This document shows, in pieces, positions 24,712 through 38,200 of a stretch of DNA of 64,000 nucleotides; positions within the stretch are counted from its first letter, which is position 1; each line of letters opens with the position of its first letter. The translations under genes were made by a program, and so were the position numbers. The stretch comes from Protonemura montana (taxonomy: Eukaryota > Arthropoda > Insecta > Plecoptera > Nemouridae), in contig CANOQG010000007.1 in assembly GCA_947568835.1 (NCBI GenBank), positions 1,674,001-1,738,000 of the forward strand, written 5' to 3'. Below the pieces are notes generated by a model, which saw nothing but the letters and a program-made list of their open reading frames with translations, did no database searches and was not told the origin of the DNA.

Positions 24712-27700
24712 TCCTGCCCTTTGTCCTGTCCCATTTCCTGCCCCATGTCCTGCCCCATGTCCTGCCCTATGTCCTGCCCCATGTCCTGCCCCATGTCTTG
24801 CCCCATGTCACATGTCCTGCCCCATGTCCTGCCCCATGTCCTGCCCCATGTCCTTCCCTATGTCCTGTCCCATGTCTTGCCCCATGTCCTGCCCCATGTC
24901 CTGCTCCATGTCCTCCCCCTGTCCTGCCCCATGTCCCATGTCCTGCCCCATGTCCTGCCCCATGTCCGGCCCCATGTCCTGCCCCATGTCCCATGTCCTG
25001 CCTCATGTCCTGCCCCATGTCCTGCCCCATGTCCTGCCCCATGTCCTGCCCCATGTCCTGCCCCATGTCCTGTCCCATGTCCTGCCCCATGTCCTGCCCC
25101 ATGTCCTGCTCCATGTCCTCCCCCTTTTATGCCCCATGTCCCATGTCCTGCCCCATGTCCTGCCCCATGTCCTGCCCCATGTGCTGCCCTATGTCTTGTC
25201 CCATGTCCTGCCCCATGTCCTGCCCCATGTCCTGCCCCATGTCCTGCCCTATGTCTTGTCCCATGTCCTGCCCCATGTCCTGCCCCATGTCCTGTCCCAT
25301 GTCCTGCTCCATGTCCTGCCCCATGTCTTGCCCCATGTCCCATGTCCTGCCTCATGTCCTGCCCCATGTCCTGCCCCATGTCCTGCCCCATGTCCTGCCC
25401 CATGTCCTGCCCCATGTCCTGCCCTATGTCCTGCCCCATGTCCTGCCCCATGTCCTGCCCTATGTCCTGTCCCATGTCCTGTCCCATGTCATGTCCCATG
25501 TCCTGCTCCATGTCCTGCCCCATGTCCTGCCCCATGTCCTGCCCTATGTCCTGCCCCATGTCCTGCCCCATGTCCTGCTCCATGTCCTGCCCCATGTCCT
25601 GCCCCATGTCCCATGTCATGCCCCAGGTCCTGCCCCATGTCCTGCCCCATGTCCTGCCCCATGTCCTGCCCCATGTCCTGCCCTATGTCCTGTCCCATGT
25701 CCTGCCCCTTGTCCTGCCCCATGTCCTGCTACATGTCCTGCCCCATGTCCCATGTCCTGCCCCATTTCCTGCCCCATGTCCTGCCCCATGTCCTGCCCCA
25801 TGTCCTGCCACATGTCCTGCCCCATGTCCTGCCCCATGTCCTGTCCCATGTCCTGCCCCATGTCCTGCCCCATGTCCTGCCCCTAGTCCTGCCCTATGTC
25901 CTGTCCTATGTCCTGCCCCATGTCCTGCCCCATGTCCTGTCCCATGTCCTGCCTCATGTCCTGCCCCATGTCCTGCCCTATGTCCTGCCCCATGTCCTGC
26001 CCCATGTCCTGTCCCATGTCCTGCCCCATGTCCTGCCCCATGTCCTGCCCCATGTCCTGCCCTATGTCCTGTCCCATGTCCTGCCCTTTGTCCTGCCCCA
26101 TGTCCTGCCCTATGTCCTGCCCCATGTCCTGCCCCATGTCCTTCCCCATGTCCTGCTCCATGTCCTGCCCCATGTCCCATGTCCTGCCCCATGTCCTGCC
26201 CCATGTCCTGTCCCATGTCCTGCCCCATGTCCTGCCCCATGTCCTGCCCCATGTCCTGCCCCATGTCCTGCCCCATGTCCCATGTCCTGCCTCATGTCCT
26301 GCCCCATGTCCTGCCCCATGTCCTGCCCCATGTCCTGCCCCATTTCCTGCCCCATGTCCTGCCCCATGTCCTGTCCCATGTCCTGCCCCATGTCCTGTCC
26401 CATGTCCTGCCCCATGTTTTGCCCCATGTCCTGTCCAATGTCCTGCCTCATGTCCTGCCCCATGTCCTGCCCCATGTCCTGCCCCATGTCCTGCCCCATG
26501 TCCTGTCCCATGTCCTGCCCCATGTCATGCCCCATGTCCTGCCCCATGTCCTGCCCCATGTCCCATGTCCTACCCCATGTCCTGCCCTTTGTCCTGTCCC
26601 ATTTCCTGCCCCATGTCCTGCCCCATGTCCTGCCCCATGTCCTGCCCCATGTCCTGCCGCATGTCTTGCCCCATGTCCCATGTCCTGCCCCATGTCCTGC
26701 CCCATGTCCTGCCCCATGTCCTTCCCTATGTCCTGTCCCATGTCCTGCCCCATGTCCTGCCCCATGTCCTGCTCCATGTCCTCCCCCTGTTATGCCCCAT
26801 GTCCCATGTCCTGCCCCATGTCCTGCCCCATGTCCTGCCCCATGTCCTGCCCTATGTCTTGTCCCATGTCCTGCCCCATGTCCTGCCCCATGTCCTGCCC
26901 TATGTCCTGCCCCATGTCTTGCCCCATGTCCCATGTCCTGCCCCATGTCCTGCCCCATGTCCTGCCCCATGTCCTGCTCCATGTCTTGCCCCATGTCCTG
27001 CCCCATGTCCCATGTCATGCCCCATGTCCTGCCCCATGTCCTGCCCCATGTCCTGTCCCATGTCCTGCTCCATGTCCTGCCCCATGTCTTGCCCCATGTC
27101 CCATGTCCTGCCTCATGTCCTGCCCCATGTCCTGCCCCATGTCCTGCCCCATGTCCTGCCCCATGTCCTGCCCCATGTCCTGCCCTATGTCCTGCCCCAT
27201 GTCCTGCCCCATGTCCTGCCCTATGTCCTGTCCCATGTCCTGTCCCATGTCATGTCCCATGTCCTGCTCCATGTCCTGCCCCATGTCCTGCCCCATGTCC
27301 TGCCCTATGTCCTGCCCCATGTCCTGCCCCATGTCCTGCTCCATGTCCTGCCCCATGTCCTGCCCCATGTCCCATGTCATGCCCCAGGTCCTGCCCCATG
27401 TCCTGCCCCATGTCCTGCCCCATGTCCTGCCCCATGTCCTGCCCTATGTCCTGTCCCATGTCCTGCCCCTTGTCCTGCCCCATGTCCTGCTACATGTCCT
27501 GCCCCATGTCCCATGTCCTGCCCCATTTCCTGCCCCATGTCCTGCCCCATGTCCTGCCCCATGTCCTGCCACATGTCCTGCCCCATGTCCTGCCCCATGT
27601 CCTGTCCCATGTCCTGCCCCATGTCCTGCCCCATGTCCTGCCCCTAGTCCTGCCCTATGTCCTGTCCCATGTCCTGCCCCATGTCCTGCCCCATGTCCTG

Positions 27701-30700
27701 TCCCATGTCCTGCCTCATGTTTTGCCCCATGTCCTGCCCTATGTCCTGCCCCATGTCCTGCCCCATGTCCTGTCCCATGTCCTGCCCCATGTCCTGACCC
27801 ATGTCCTGCCCCATGTCCTGCCCTATGTCCTGTCCCATGTCCTGCCCCATGTCCTGCCCCATGTCCTGCCCTATGTCCTGCCCCATGTCTTGCCCCATGT
27901 CCCATGTCCTGCCCCATGTCCTGCCCCATGTCCTGCCCCATGTCCTGCCCTATGTCCTGCCCCATGTCCTGCCCCATTTTCTGCTCCATGTCCCGCCCCA
28001 TGTCCTGCCCCATGTCCCATGTCATGCCCCATGTCCTGCCCCATGTCCTGCCACATGTCCTGTCCCATGTCCTGCTCCATGTCCTGCCCCATGTCTTACC
28101 TCATGTCCCATGTCCTGCCTCATGTCCTGCCCCATGTCCTGCCCCATATCCTGCCCCATGTCCTGCCCCATGTCCTGCCCCATGTCCTTCCCCATGTCCT
28201 GCTCCATGTCCTGCCCCATGTCTCATGTCCTGCCCCATGTCCTGCCCCATGTCCTGTCCCATGTCCTGCCCCATGTCCTGCCCCATGTCCTGCCCCATGT
28301 CCTGCCCCATGTCCTGCCCCATGTCCTGCCCCATGTCCTGTCCCATGTCCTGCCCCATGTCCTGCCCCATGTCCTGCCCCAAGTCCTGCCTCATGTCCTG
28401 CCCCATGTCCTGACCCATGTCCTGCCCCATGTCCTGCCCCATGTCCTGTCTCATGTCATGTCCCATGTCCTGCTCCATGTCCTGCCCCATGTCCTGCCCC
28501 ATGTCCCATGTCCTGCCTCATGTCCTGCCCCATGTCCTGCCCCATGTCCTGCCCCATGTCCTGCCCCATGTCCTGCCCCATGTCCTGCCCCATGTCCTGT
28601 CCCATGTCCTGCCCCATGTTTTGCCCCATGTCCTGCCCCATGTCCTGCCCTATGTCCTGTCCCATGTCCTGCCTCATGTCCTACCCCATGTCCTGCCCTA
28701 TGTCCTGCCCCATGTCCTGCCCCATGTCCTGCCCCATGTCCTGCCCCATGTCCTGCCCCATGTCCTGTCCCATGTCATGTCCCATGTCCTGCTCCATGTC
28801 CTGCCCCATGTCCTGCCCCATGTCCTGCCCTATGTCCTGCCCCATGTCCTGCCCCATGTCCTGCCCCATGTCCTGCCCCATGTCCTGCCCCATGTCCTGT
28901 CCCATGTCATGTCCCATGTCCTGCTCCATGTCCTGCCCCATGTCCTGCCCCATGTCCTGCCCCAAGTCCTGCCTCATGTCCTGCCCCATGTCCTGACCCA
29001 TGTCCTGCCCCATGTCCTGCCCCATGTCCTGTCTCATGTCATGTCCCATGTCCTGCTCCATGTCCTGCCCCATGTCCTGCCCCATGTCCCATGTCCTGCC
29101 TCATGTCCTGCCCCATGTCCTGCCCCATGTCCTGCCCCATGTCCTGCCCCATGTCCTGCCCCATGTCCTGCCCCATGTCCTGTCCCATGTCCTGCCCCAT
29201 GTTTTGCCCCATGTCCTGCCCCATGTCCTGCCCTATGTCCTGTCCCATGTCCTGCCTCATGTCCTACCCCATGTCCTGCCCTATGTCCTGCCCCATGTCC
29301 TGCCCCATGTCCTGCCCCATGTCCTGCCCCATGTCCTGCCCCATGTCCTGTCCCATGTCATGTCCCATGTCCTGCTCCATGTCCTGCCCCATGTCCTGCC
29401 CCATGTCCTGCCCTATGTCCTGCCCCATGTTCCCTCCCATGTCCTGCCCCATGTCCTGCCCTTTGTCCTGTCCCATTTCCTGCCCCATGTCCTGCCCCAT
29501 GTCCTGCCCTATGTCCTGCCCCATGTCCTGCCCTATGTCTTGCCCCATGTCCCATGTCCTGCCCCATGTCCTGCCCCATGTCCTGCCCCATGTCCTTCCC
29601 TATGTCCTGTCCCATGTCTTGCCCCATGTCCTGCCCCATGTCCTGCTCCATGTCCTCCCCCTGTCCTGCCCCATGTCCCATGTCCTGCCCCATGTCCTGC
29701 CCCATGTCCGGCCCCATGTCCTGCCCCATGTCCCATGTCCTGCCTCATGTCCTGCCCCATGTCCTGCCCCATGTCCTGCCCCATGTCCTGCCCCATGTCC
29801 TGCCCCATGTCCTGTCCCATGTCCTGCCCCATGTCCTGCCCCATGTCCTGCTCCATGTCCTCCCCCTGTTATGCCCCATGTCCCATGTCCTGCCCCATGT
29901 CCTGCCCCATGTCCTGCCCCATGTGCTGCCCTATGTCTTGTCCCATGTCCTGCCCCATGTCCTGCCCCATGTCCTGCCCCATGTCCTGCCCTATGTCTTG
30001 TCCCATGTCCTGCCCCATGTCCTGCCCCATGTCCTGTCCCATGTCCTGCTCCATGTTCTGCCCCATGTCTTGCCCCATGTCCCATGTCCTGCCTCATGTC
30101 CTGCCCCATGTCCTGCCCCATGTCCTGCCCCATGTCCTGCCCCATGTCCTGCCCCATGTCCTGCCCTATGTCCTGCCCCATGTCCTGCCCCATGTCCTGC
30201 CCTATGTCCTGTCCCATGTCCTGTCCCATGTCATGTCCCATGTCCTGCTCCATGTCCTGCCCCATGTCCTGCCCCATGTCCTGCCCTATGTCCTGCCCCA
30301 TGTCCTGCCCCATGTCCTGCTCCATGTCCTGCCCCATGTCCTGCCCCATGTCCCATGTCATGCCCCAGGTCCTGCCCCATGTCCTGCCCCATGTCCTGCC
30401 CCATGTCCTGCCCCATGTCCTGCCCTATGTCCTGTCCCATGTCCTGCCCCTTGTCCTGCCCCATGTCCTGCTACATGTCCTGCCCCATGTCCCATGTCCT
30501 GCCCCATTTCCTGCCCCATGTCCTGCCCCATGTCCTGCCCCATGTCCTGCCACATGTCCTGCCCCATGTCCTGCCCCATGTCCTGTCCCATGTCCTGCCC
30601 CATGTCCTGCCCCATGTCCTGCCCCTAGTCCTGCCCTATGTCCTGTCCTATGTCCTGCCCCATGTCCTGCCCCATGTCCTGTCCCATGTCCTGCCTCATG

Positions 30701-30910
30701 TCCTGCCCCATGTCCTGCCCTATGTCCTGCCCCATGTCCTGCCCCATGTCCTGTCCCATGTCCTGCCCCATGTCCTGCCCCATGTCCTGCCCCATGTCCT
30801 GCCCTATGTCCTGTCCCATGTCCTGCCCTTTGTCCTGCCCCATGTCCTGCCCTATGTCCTGCCCCATGTCCTGCCCCATGTCCTTCCCCATGTCCTGCTC
30901 CATGTCCTGC
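24712..30910 (+). repeat. 7,672-bp HOR, copy 2 (partial, about 6.2 kb)
   Basis: The match to 17040-23238 runs at a constant offset of 7,672 bp with few substitutions. The 583-bp nested duplication is included, at 28417 and 29000. It ends at about 30908: copy 1 continues into a 7-bp spacer, whereas this copy jumps back to a CATGTGCTGCCC monomer and starts the 993-bp duplication. Confidence 0.9.
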
Positions 30911-31857
30911 CCCATGTGCTGCCCTATGTCTTGTCCCATGTCCTGCCCCATGTCCTGCCCCATGTCCTGCCCCATGTCCTGCCCTATGTCTTGTCCCATG
31001 TCCTGCCCCATGTCCTGCCCCATGTCCTGTCCCATGTCCTGCTCCATGTTCTGCCCCATGTCTTGCCCCATGTCCCATGTCCTGCCTCATGTCCTGCCCC
31101 ATGTCCTGCCCCATGTCCTGCCCCATGTCCTGCCCCATGTCCTGCCCCATGTCCTGCCCTATGTCCTGCCCCATGTCCTGCCCCATGTCCTGCCCTATGT
31201 CCTGTCCCATGTCCTGTCCCATGTCATGTCCCATGTCCTGCTCCATGTCCTGCCCCATGTCCTGCCCCATGTCCTGCCCTATGTCCTGCCCCATGTCCTG
31301 CCCCATGTCCTGCTCCATGTCCTGCCCCATGTCCTGCCCCATGTCCCATGTCATGCCCCAGGTCCTGCCCCATGTCCTGCCCCATGTCCTGCCCCATGTC
31401 CTGCCCCATGTCCTGCCCTATGTCCTGTCCCATGTCCTGCCCCTTGTCCTGCCCCATGTCCTGCTACATGTCCTGCCCCATGTCCCATGTCCTGCCCCAT
31501 TTCCTGCCCCATGTCCTGCCCCATGTCCTGCCCCATGTCCTGCCACATGTCCTGCCCCATGTCCTGCCCCATGTCCTGTCCCATGTCCTGCCCCATGTCC
31601 TGCCCCATGTCCTGCCCCTAGTCCTGCCCTATGTCCTGTCCTATGTCCTGCCCCATGTCCTGCCCCATGTCCTGTCCCATGTCCTGCCTCATGTCCTGCC
31701 CCATGTCCTGCCCTATGTCCTGCCCCATGTCCTGCCCCATGTCCTGTCCCATGTCCTGCCCCATGTCCTGCCCCATGTCCTGCCCCATGTCCTGCCCTAT
31801 GTCCTGTCCCATGTCCTGCCCTTTGTCCTGCCCCATGTCCTGCCCTATGTCCTGCTT
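29900..31857 (+). repeat. 993-bp tandem duplication
   Basis: From the CATGTGCTGCCC monomer at 29921 and again from 30914, the same modules follow at offset 993 bp. They include a core ending at 30628 and 31621. The second copy stops at about 31857 at an 11-bp unit reading ATGTCCTGCTT, then jumps to sequence matching 23193 onward. Confidence 0.88.
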
Positions 31858-33378
31858 ATGTCCTGCCCCATGTCCTTCCCCATGTCCTGCTCCATGTCCT
31901 GCCCCATGTCCCATGTCCTGCCCCATGTCCTGCCCCATGTCCTGTCCCATGTCCTGCCCCATGTCCTGCCCCATGTCCTGCCCCATGTCCTGCCCCATGT
32001 CCTGCCCCATGTCCTGCCCCATGTCCTGCCCCATGTCTCATGTCCTGCCTCATGTCCTGCCCCATGTCCTGCCCCATGTCCTGCCCCATGTCCTGCCCCA
32101 TTTCCTGCCCCATGTCCTGCCCCATGTCCTGTCCCATGTCCTGCCCCATGTCCTGCCCCATGTCCTGCCCCATGTCCTGCCCTATGTCTTGTCCCATGTC
32201 CTGCCCCATGTCCTGCCCCATGTCCTGCCCTATGTCCTGCCCCATGTCTTGCCCCATGTCCCATGTCCTGCCCCATGTCCTGCCCCATGTCCTGCCCCAT
32301 GTCCTGCTCCATGTCCTGCCCCATGTCCTGCCCCATGTCCCATGTCATGCCCCATGTCCTGCCCCATGTCCTGCCCCATGTCCTGTCCCATGTCCTGCTC
32401 CATGTCCTGCCCCATGTCTTGCCCCATGTCCCATGTCCTGCCTCATGTCCTGCCCCATGTCCTGCCCCATGTCCTGCCCCATGTCCTGCCCCATGTCCTG
32501 CCCCATCTCCTGCCCTATGTCCTGCCCCATGTCCTGCCCCATGTCCTGCCCTATGTCCTGTCCCATGTCCTGTCCCATGTCATGTCCCATGTCCTGCTCC
32601 ATGTCCTGCCCCATGTCCTGCCCCATGTCCTGCCCTATGTCCTGCCCCATGTCCTGCCCCATGTCCTGCTCCATGTCCTGCCCCATGTCCTGCCCCATGT
32701 CCCATGTCATGCCCCAGGTCCTGCCCCATGTCCTGCCCCATGTCCTGCCCCATGTCCTGCCCCATGTCCTGCCCTATGTCCTGTCCCATGTCCTGCCCCT
32801 TGTCCTGCCCCATGTCCTGCTACATGTCCTGCCCCATGTCCCATGTCCTGCCCCATTTCCTGCCCCATGTCCTGCCCCATGTCCTGCCCCATGTCCTGCC
32901 ACATGTCCTGCCCCATGTCCTGCCCCATGTCCTGTCCCATGTCCTGCCCCATGTCCTGCCCCATGTCCTGCCCCTAGTCCTGCCCTATGTCCTGTCCCAT
33001 GTCCTGCCCCATTTCCTGCCCCATGTCCTGTCCCATGTCCTGCCTCATGTCCTGCCCCATGTCCTGCCCTATGTCCTGCCCCATGTCCTGCCCCATGTCC
33101 TGTCCCATGTCCTGCCCCATGTCCTGCCCCATGTCCTGCCCCATGTCCTGCCCCATGTCCTGCCCTATGTCCTGCCCCATGTCTTGCCCCATGTCCCATG
33201 TCCTGCCCCATGTCCTGCCCCATGTCCTGCCCCATGTCCTGCCCTATGTCCTGCCCCATGTCCTGCCCCATTTTCTGCTCCATGTCCCGCCCCATGTCCT
33301 GCCCCATGTCCCATGTCATGCCCCATGTCCTGCCCCATGTCCTGCCCCATGTCCTGTCCCATGTCCTGCTCCATGTCC
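31858..33378 (+). repeat. Copy of about 23194-24714 (offset 8,664 bp)
   Basis: Rare variants match 23194-24714 one for one, including the CATCTCC monomer (near 23841 and 32505), the CATTTCC monomer after the core (near 24347 and 33011) and the core ending at 32977. The match ends where the left copy enters CCCTTTG and this copy enters CTTACCTC. Confidence 0.87.
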
Positions 33379-35269
33379 TGCCCCATGTCTTACCTCATGT
33401 CCCATGTCCTGCCTCATGTCCTGCCCCATGTCCTGCCCCATATCCTGCCCCATGTCCTGCCCCATGTCCTGCCCCATGTCCTGTCCCATGTCCTGCCCAA
33501 TGTCCTGCCCCATGTCCTGCTCCATGTCCTGCCCCATGTCCTGCCCCATGTCCTGCCCTATGTCCTGCCCCATGTCCTGCCCCATGTCCTGCCCCATGTC
33601 CTGCCCTATGTCCTGCCCCATGTCCTGCCCCATGTCCTGCCCTATGTCCTGTCCCATGTCCTGTCCTATGTCATGTCCCATGTCCTGCTCCATGTCCTGC
33701 CCCATGTCCTGCCCCATGTCCTGCCCTATGTCCTGCCCCATGTCCTGCCCCATGTCCTTCCCCATGTCCTGCTCCATGTCCTGCCCCATGTCCCATGTCC
33801 TGCCCCATGTCCTGCCCCATGTCCTGTCCCATGTCCTGCCCCATGTCCTGCCCCATGTCCTGCCCCATGTCCTGCCCCATGTCCTGCCCCATGTCCTGCC
33901 CAATTCCTGTCCCATGTCCTGCCCCATGTCCTGCCCCATGTCCTGCCCCAAGTCCTGCCTCATGTCCTGCCCCATGTCCTGACCCATGTCCTGCCCCATG
34001 TCCTGCCCCATGTCCTGCCGTATGTCCTGCCCCATGTCCTGCCCCATGTCCTGCCCTATGTCCTGTCCCATGTCCTGTCCCATGTCATGTCCCATGTCCT
34101 GCTCCATGTCCTGCCCCATGTCCTGCCCCATGTCCCATGTCCTGCCTCATGTCCTGCCCCATGTCCTGCCCCATGTCCTGCCCCATGTCCTGCCCCATGT
34201 CCTGCCCCATGTCCTGCCCCATGTCCTGTCCCATGTCCTGCCCCATGTTTTGCCCCATGTCCTGCCCCATGTCCTGCCCTATGTCCTGTCCCATGTCCTG
34301 CCCCATGTCCTGCCCCATGTCCTGTCCCATGTCCTGCCTCATGTCCTACCCCATGTCCTGCCCTATGTCCTGCCCCATGTCCTGCCCCATGTCCTGCCCC
34401 ATGTCCTGCCCCATGTCCTGCCCCATGTCCTGTCCCATGTCATGTCCCATGTCCTGCTCCATGTCCTGCCCCATGTCCTGCCCCATGTCCTGCCCTATGT
34501 CCTGCCCCATGTCCTGCCCCATGTCCTGCCCCATGTCCTGCCCTTTGTCCTGTCCCATTTCCTGCCCCATAACCTGCCCCATGTCCTGCCCTATGTCCTG
34601 CCCCATGTCCTGCCCCATGTCTTGCCCCATGTCCCATGTCCTGCCCCATGTCCTGCCCCATGTCCTGCCCCATGTCCTTCCCTATGTCCTGTCCCATGTC
34701 CTGCCCCATGTCCTGCCCCATGTCCTGCTCCATGTCCTCCCCGTGTCCTGCCCCATGTCCCATGTCCTGCCCCATGTCCTGCCCCATGTCCTGCCCCATG
34801 TCCTGCCCTATGTCTTGTCCCATGTCCTGCCCCATGTCCTGCCCCATGTCCTGCCCTATGTCCTGCCCCATGTCTTGCCCCATGTCCCATGTCCTGCCCC
34901 ATGTCCTGCCCCATGTCCTGCCCCATGTCCTGCCCTATGTCCTGCCCCATGTCCTGCCCCTTGTCCTGCCCCATGTCCTGCTCCATGTCCTGCCCCATGT
35001 CCCATGTCCTGCCCCATTTCCTGCCCCATGTCCTGCCCCATGTCCTGCCCCATGTCCTGCCACATGTCCTGCCCCATGTCCTGCCCCATGTCCTGTCCCA
35101 TGTCCTGCCCCATGTCCTGCCCCATGTCCTGCCTCTAGTCCTGCCCTATGTCCTGTCCCATGTCCTGCCCCATGTCCTGCCCCATGTTCTGTCCCATGTC
35201 CTGCCTCATGTCCTGCCCCATGTCCTGCCCTATGTCCTGCCCGATGTCCTGCCCCATGTCCTGCCCCAT
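33379..35269 (+). repeat. Mosaic boundary between Domains II and III
   Basis: The stretch combines modules seen in Domain I (the CTTACCTC and CCCATATCC run, then CTGACCC and CCGTATG near 33982-34021) with Domain II modules (CCTACCCC, and CCCTTTG near 34542). It contains a private monomer ATAACCTGCCCC near 34569 and an irregular junction near 33891-33913. It ends near a variant CTAG landmark at 35138, written GCCTCTAG. No gene is present. Confidence 0.75.
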
Positions 35270-38200
35270 GTCCTGCCCTATGTCCTGCCCCATGTCCTGC
35301 CCTATGTCCTGTCCCATGTCCTGCTCCATGTCCTGCCCCATGTCCTGCCCCATGTCCCATGTCCTGTCCCATGTCCTGTTCCATGTCCCATGTCCTGCCC
35401 CATGTCCTGCCCCTTGTCCTGTCCCATTTCCTGCCCCATGTCCTACCCCATGTCCTGCCCCATGTCCTGCCCCATGTCCTGCCCCATGTCCTGCCTCATG
35501 TCCTGCCCCATGTCTTGCCCCATGTCCCATGTCCTGCCCCATGTCCTGCCCCATGTCCTGCCCCATGTCCTGCCCTATGTCCTGTCTTATGTCCTGCCCC
35601 ATGTAATGCCCCATGTCCTGCTCCATGTCCTCCCCCTGTCCTGCCCTATGTCTTATGTCCTGCCCCATGTCCTGCCTCATGGCCTGCCCCATGTCCTGCC
35701 CTATGTCCTGTCCCATGTCCTGCCCCATTTCCTGCCCCATATCCTGCTCCATGTCCTGCCCCATGTCCTGCCCCATGTCCCGCTCCATGTCCTCCCCCTG
35801 TCCTGCCTCATGTCCCATGTCCTGCCCCATGTCCTGCCCCATGTCCTGCCCCATGTCCTGTCCCATGTCCTGTCCCATGTCCTGCCCCATGTTTTGCCCC
35901 ATGTCCTGTCCAATGTCCTGCCTCATGTCCTGCCCCATGTCCTGCCCCATGTCCTGCCCCATGCCCTGCCCCATGTCCTGTCCCATGTCCTGCCCCATGT
36001 CATGCCCCATGTCCTGCCCCATGTCCTGCCCCATGTCCCATGTCCTGCCCCATGTCCTGCCCTTTGTCCTGTCCCATTTCCTGCCCCATGTCCTGCCCCA
36101 TGTCCTGCCCCATGTCCTGCCCCATGTCCTGCCCCATGTCCTTCCCTATGTCCTGTCCCATGTCCTGCCCCATGTCCTGCCCATGTCCTGCTCCATGTCC
36201 TCCCCCTGTCCTGCCCCATGTCCCATGTCCTGCCCCATGTCCTGCCCCATGTCCTGCCCCATGTCCTGCCCTATGTCTTGTCCCATGTCCTGCCCCATGT
36301 CCTGCCCCATGTCCTGCCCTATGTCCTGCCCCATGTCTTGCCCCATGTCCCATGTCCTGCCCCATGTCCTGCCCCATGTCCTGCCCCATGTCCTGCCCTA
36401 TGTCCTGCCCCATGTCCTGCCCCTTGTCCTTCCCCATGTCCTGCTCCATGTCCTGCCCCATGTCCCATGTCCTGCCCCATTTCCTGCCCCATGTCCTGCC
36501 CCATGTCCTGCCCCATGTCCTGCCATATGTCCTGTCCCATGTCCTGCCCCAAGTCCTGCCCCATGTCCTGCCCCTAGTCCTGCCCTATGTCCTGTCCCAT
36601 GTCCTGCCCCATGTCCTGCCCCATGTCCTGTCCCATGTCCTGCCTCATGTCCTGCCCCATGTCCTGCCCTATGTCCTGCCCCATGTCCTGCCCCATGTCC
36701 TGCCCCATGTCCTGCCCTATGTCCTAACCCATGTCCTGCCCTATGTCCTGTCCCATGTCCTGCTCCATGTCCTGCCCCATGTCCTGCCCCATGTCCCATG
36801 TCCTGCCCCATGTCCTGCCCCATGTCCTGTCCCATGTCCTGCCCCATGTCATGCCCCATGTCCTGCCCCATGTCCTGCCCCATGTCCCATGTCCTGCCTC
36901 ATGTCCTGCCCCTTGTCCTGTCCTATTTCCTGCCCCATGTCCTGCCCCATGTCCTGCCCCGTGTCCTGCCCCATGTCCTGCCCCATGTTCTGCCCCATGT
37001 CCTGCCCCATGTCTTGCCCCATGTCCCATGTCCTGCTCCATGTCCTGCCCCATGTCCTGCCCCATGTCCTTCCCTATGTCCTGTCCCATGTCCTGCCCCA
37101 TGTCCTGCCCCATGTCCTGCCCCATGTCCTGCTCCATGTCCTTCCCCTGTCCAGCCCCATGTCCCATGTCCTGCCCCATGTCCTGCCACATGTCCTGCCC
37201 CATGTCTTGCCATATGTCCTGTCCCATGTCCTGCCCCATGTCCTGCCCTATGTCCTGCCCCATGTCCTGCCCCATGTCCTGCTCCATGTCCTGCCCCATG
37301 TCTTGCCCCATGTCCCATGTCCTGCCTCATGTCCTGCCCCATGTCCTGCCCCATGTCCTGCCCCATGTCCTGCCCCATGTCCTGCCCCATGTCCTGCCCT
37401 ATGTCCTGCCCCATGTCCTGCCCCATGTCCTGCCCTATGTCCTGTCCCATGTCCTGTCCCATGTCCTGCCCTATGTCCTGTCCCATGTCCTGTCCCATGT
37501 CATGTCCCATGTCCTGCTCCATGTCCTGCCCCATGTCCTGCCTCATGTCCTGCCCTATGTCCTGCCCCATGTCCTGCCCCATTTTCTGCTCCATGTCCTG
37601 CCCCATGTCCTGCCCCATGTCCCATGTCATGCCCCAGGTCCTGCCCCATGTCCTGCCCCATGTCCTGCCCCATGTCCTGCCCCATGTCCTGCCCTATGTC
37701 CTGTCCCATGTCCTGCCCCTTGTCCTGCCCCATGTCCTGCTACATGTCCTGCCCCATGTCCCATGTCCTGCCCCATTTCCTAACCCATGTCCTGCCCCAT
37801 GTCCTGCCCCATGTCCTGCCACATGTCCTGCCCCATGTCCTGCCCCATGTCCTGTCCCATGTCCTGCCCCATGTCCTGCCCCATGTCCTGCCCCTAGTCC
37901 TGCCCTATGTCCTGTCCCATGTCCTGCCCCATGTCCTGCCCCATGTCCTGTCCCATGTCCTGCCTCATGTCCTGCCCCATGTCCTGCCCTATGTTCTGCC
38001 CCATGTCCTGCCCCATGTCCTGTCCCATGTCCTGCCCCATGTCCTGCCCCATGTCCTGCCCCATGTCCTGCCCTATGTCCTGTCCCATGTCCTGCCCCAT
38101 GTCCTGCCCCATGTCCTGCCCTATGTCCTGTCCCATGTCCTGCCTCATGTCCTGCCCCATGTCCTGCCCTATGTCCTGCCCGATGTCCTGCCCCATGTCC

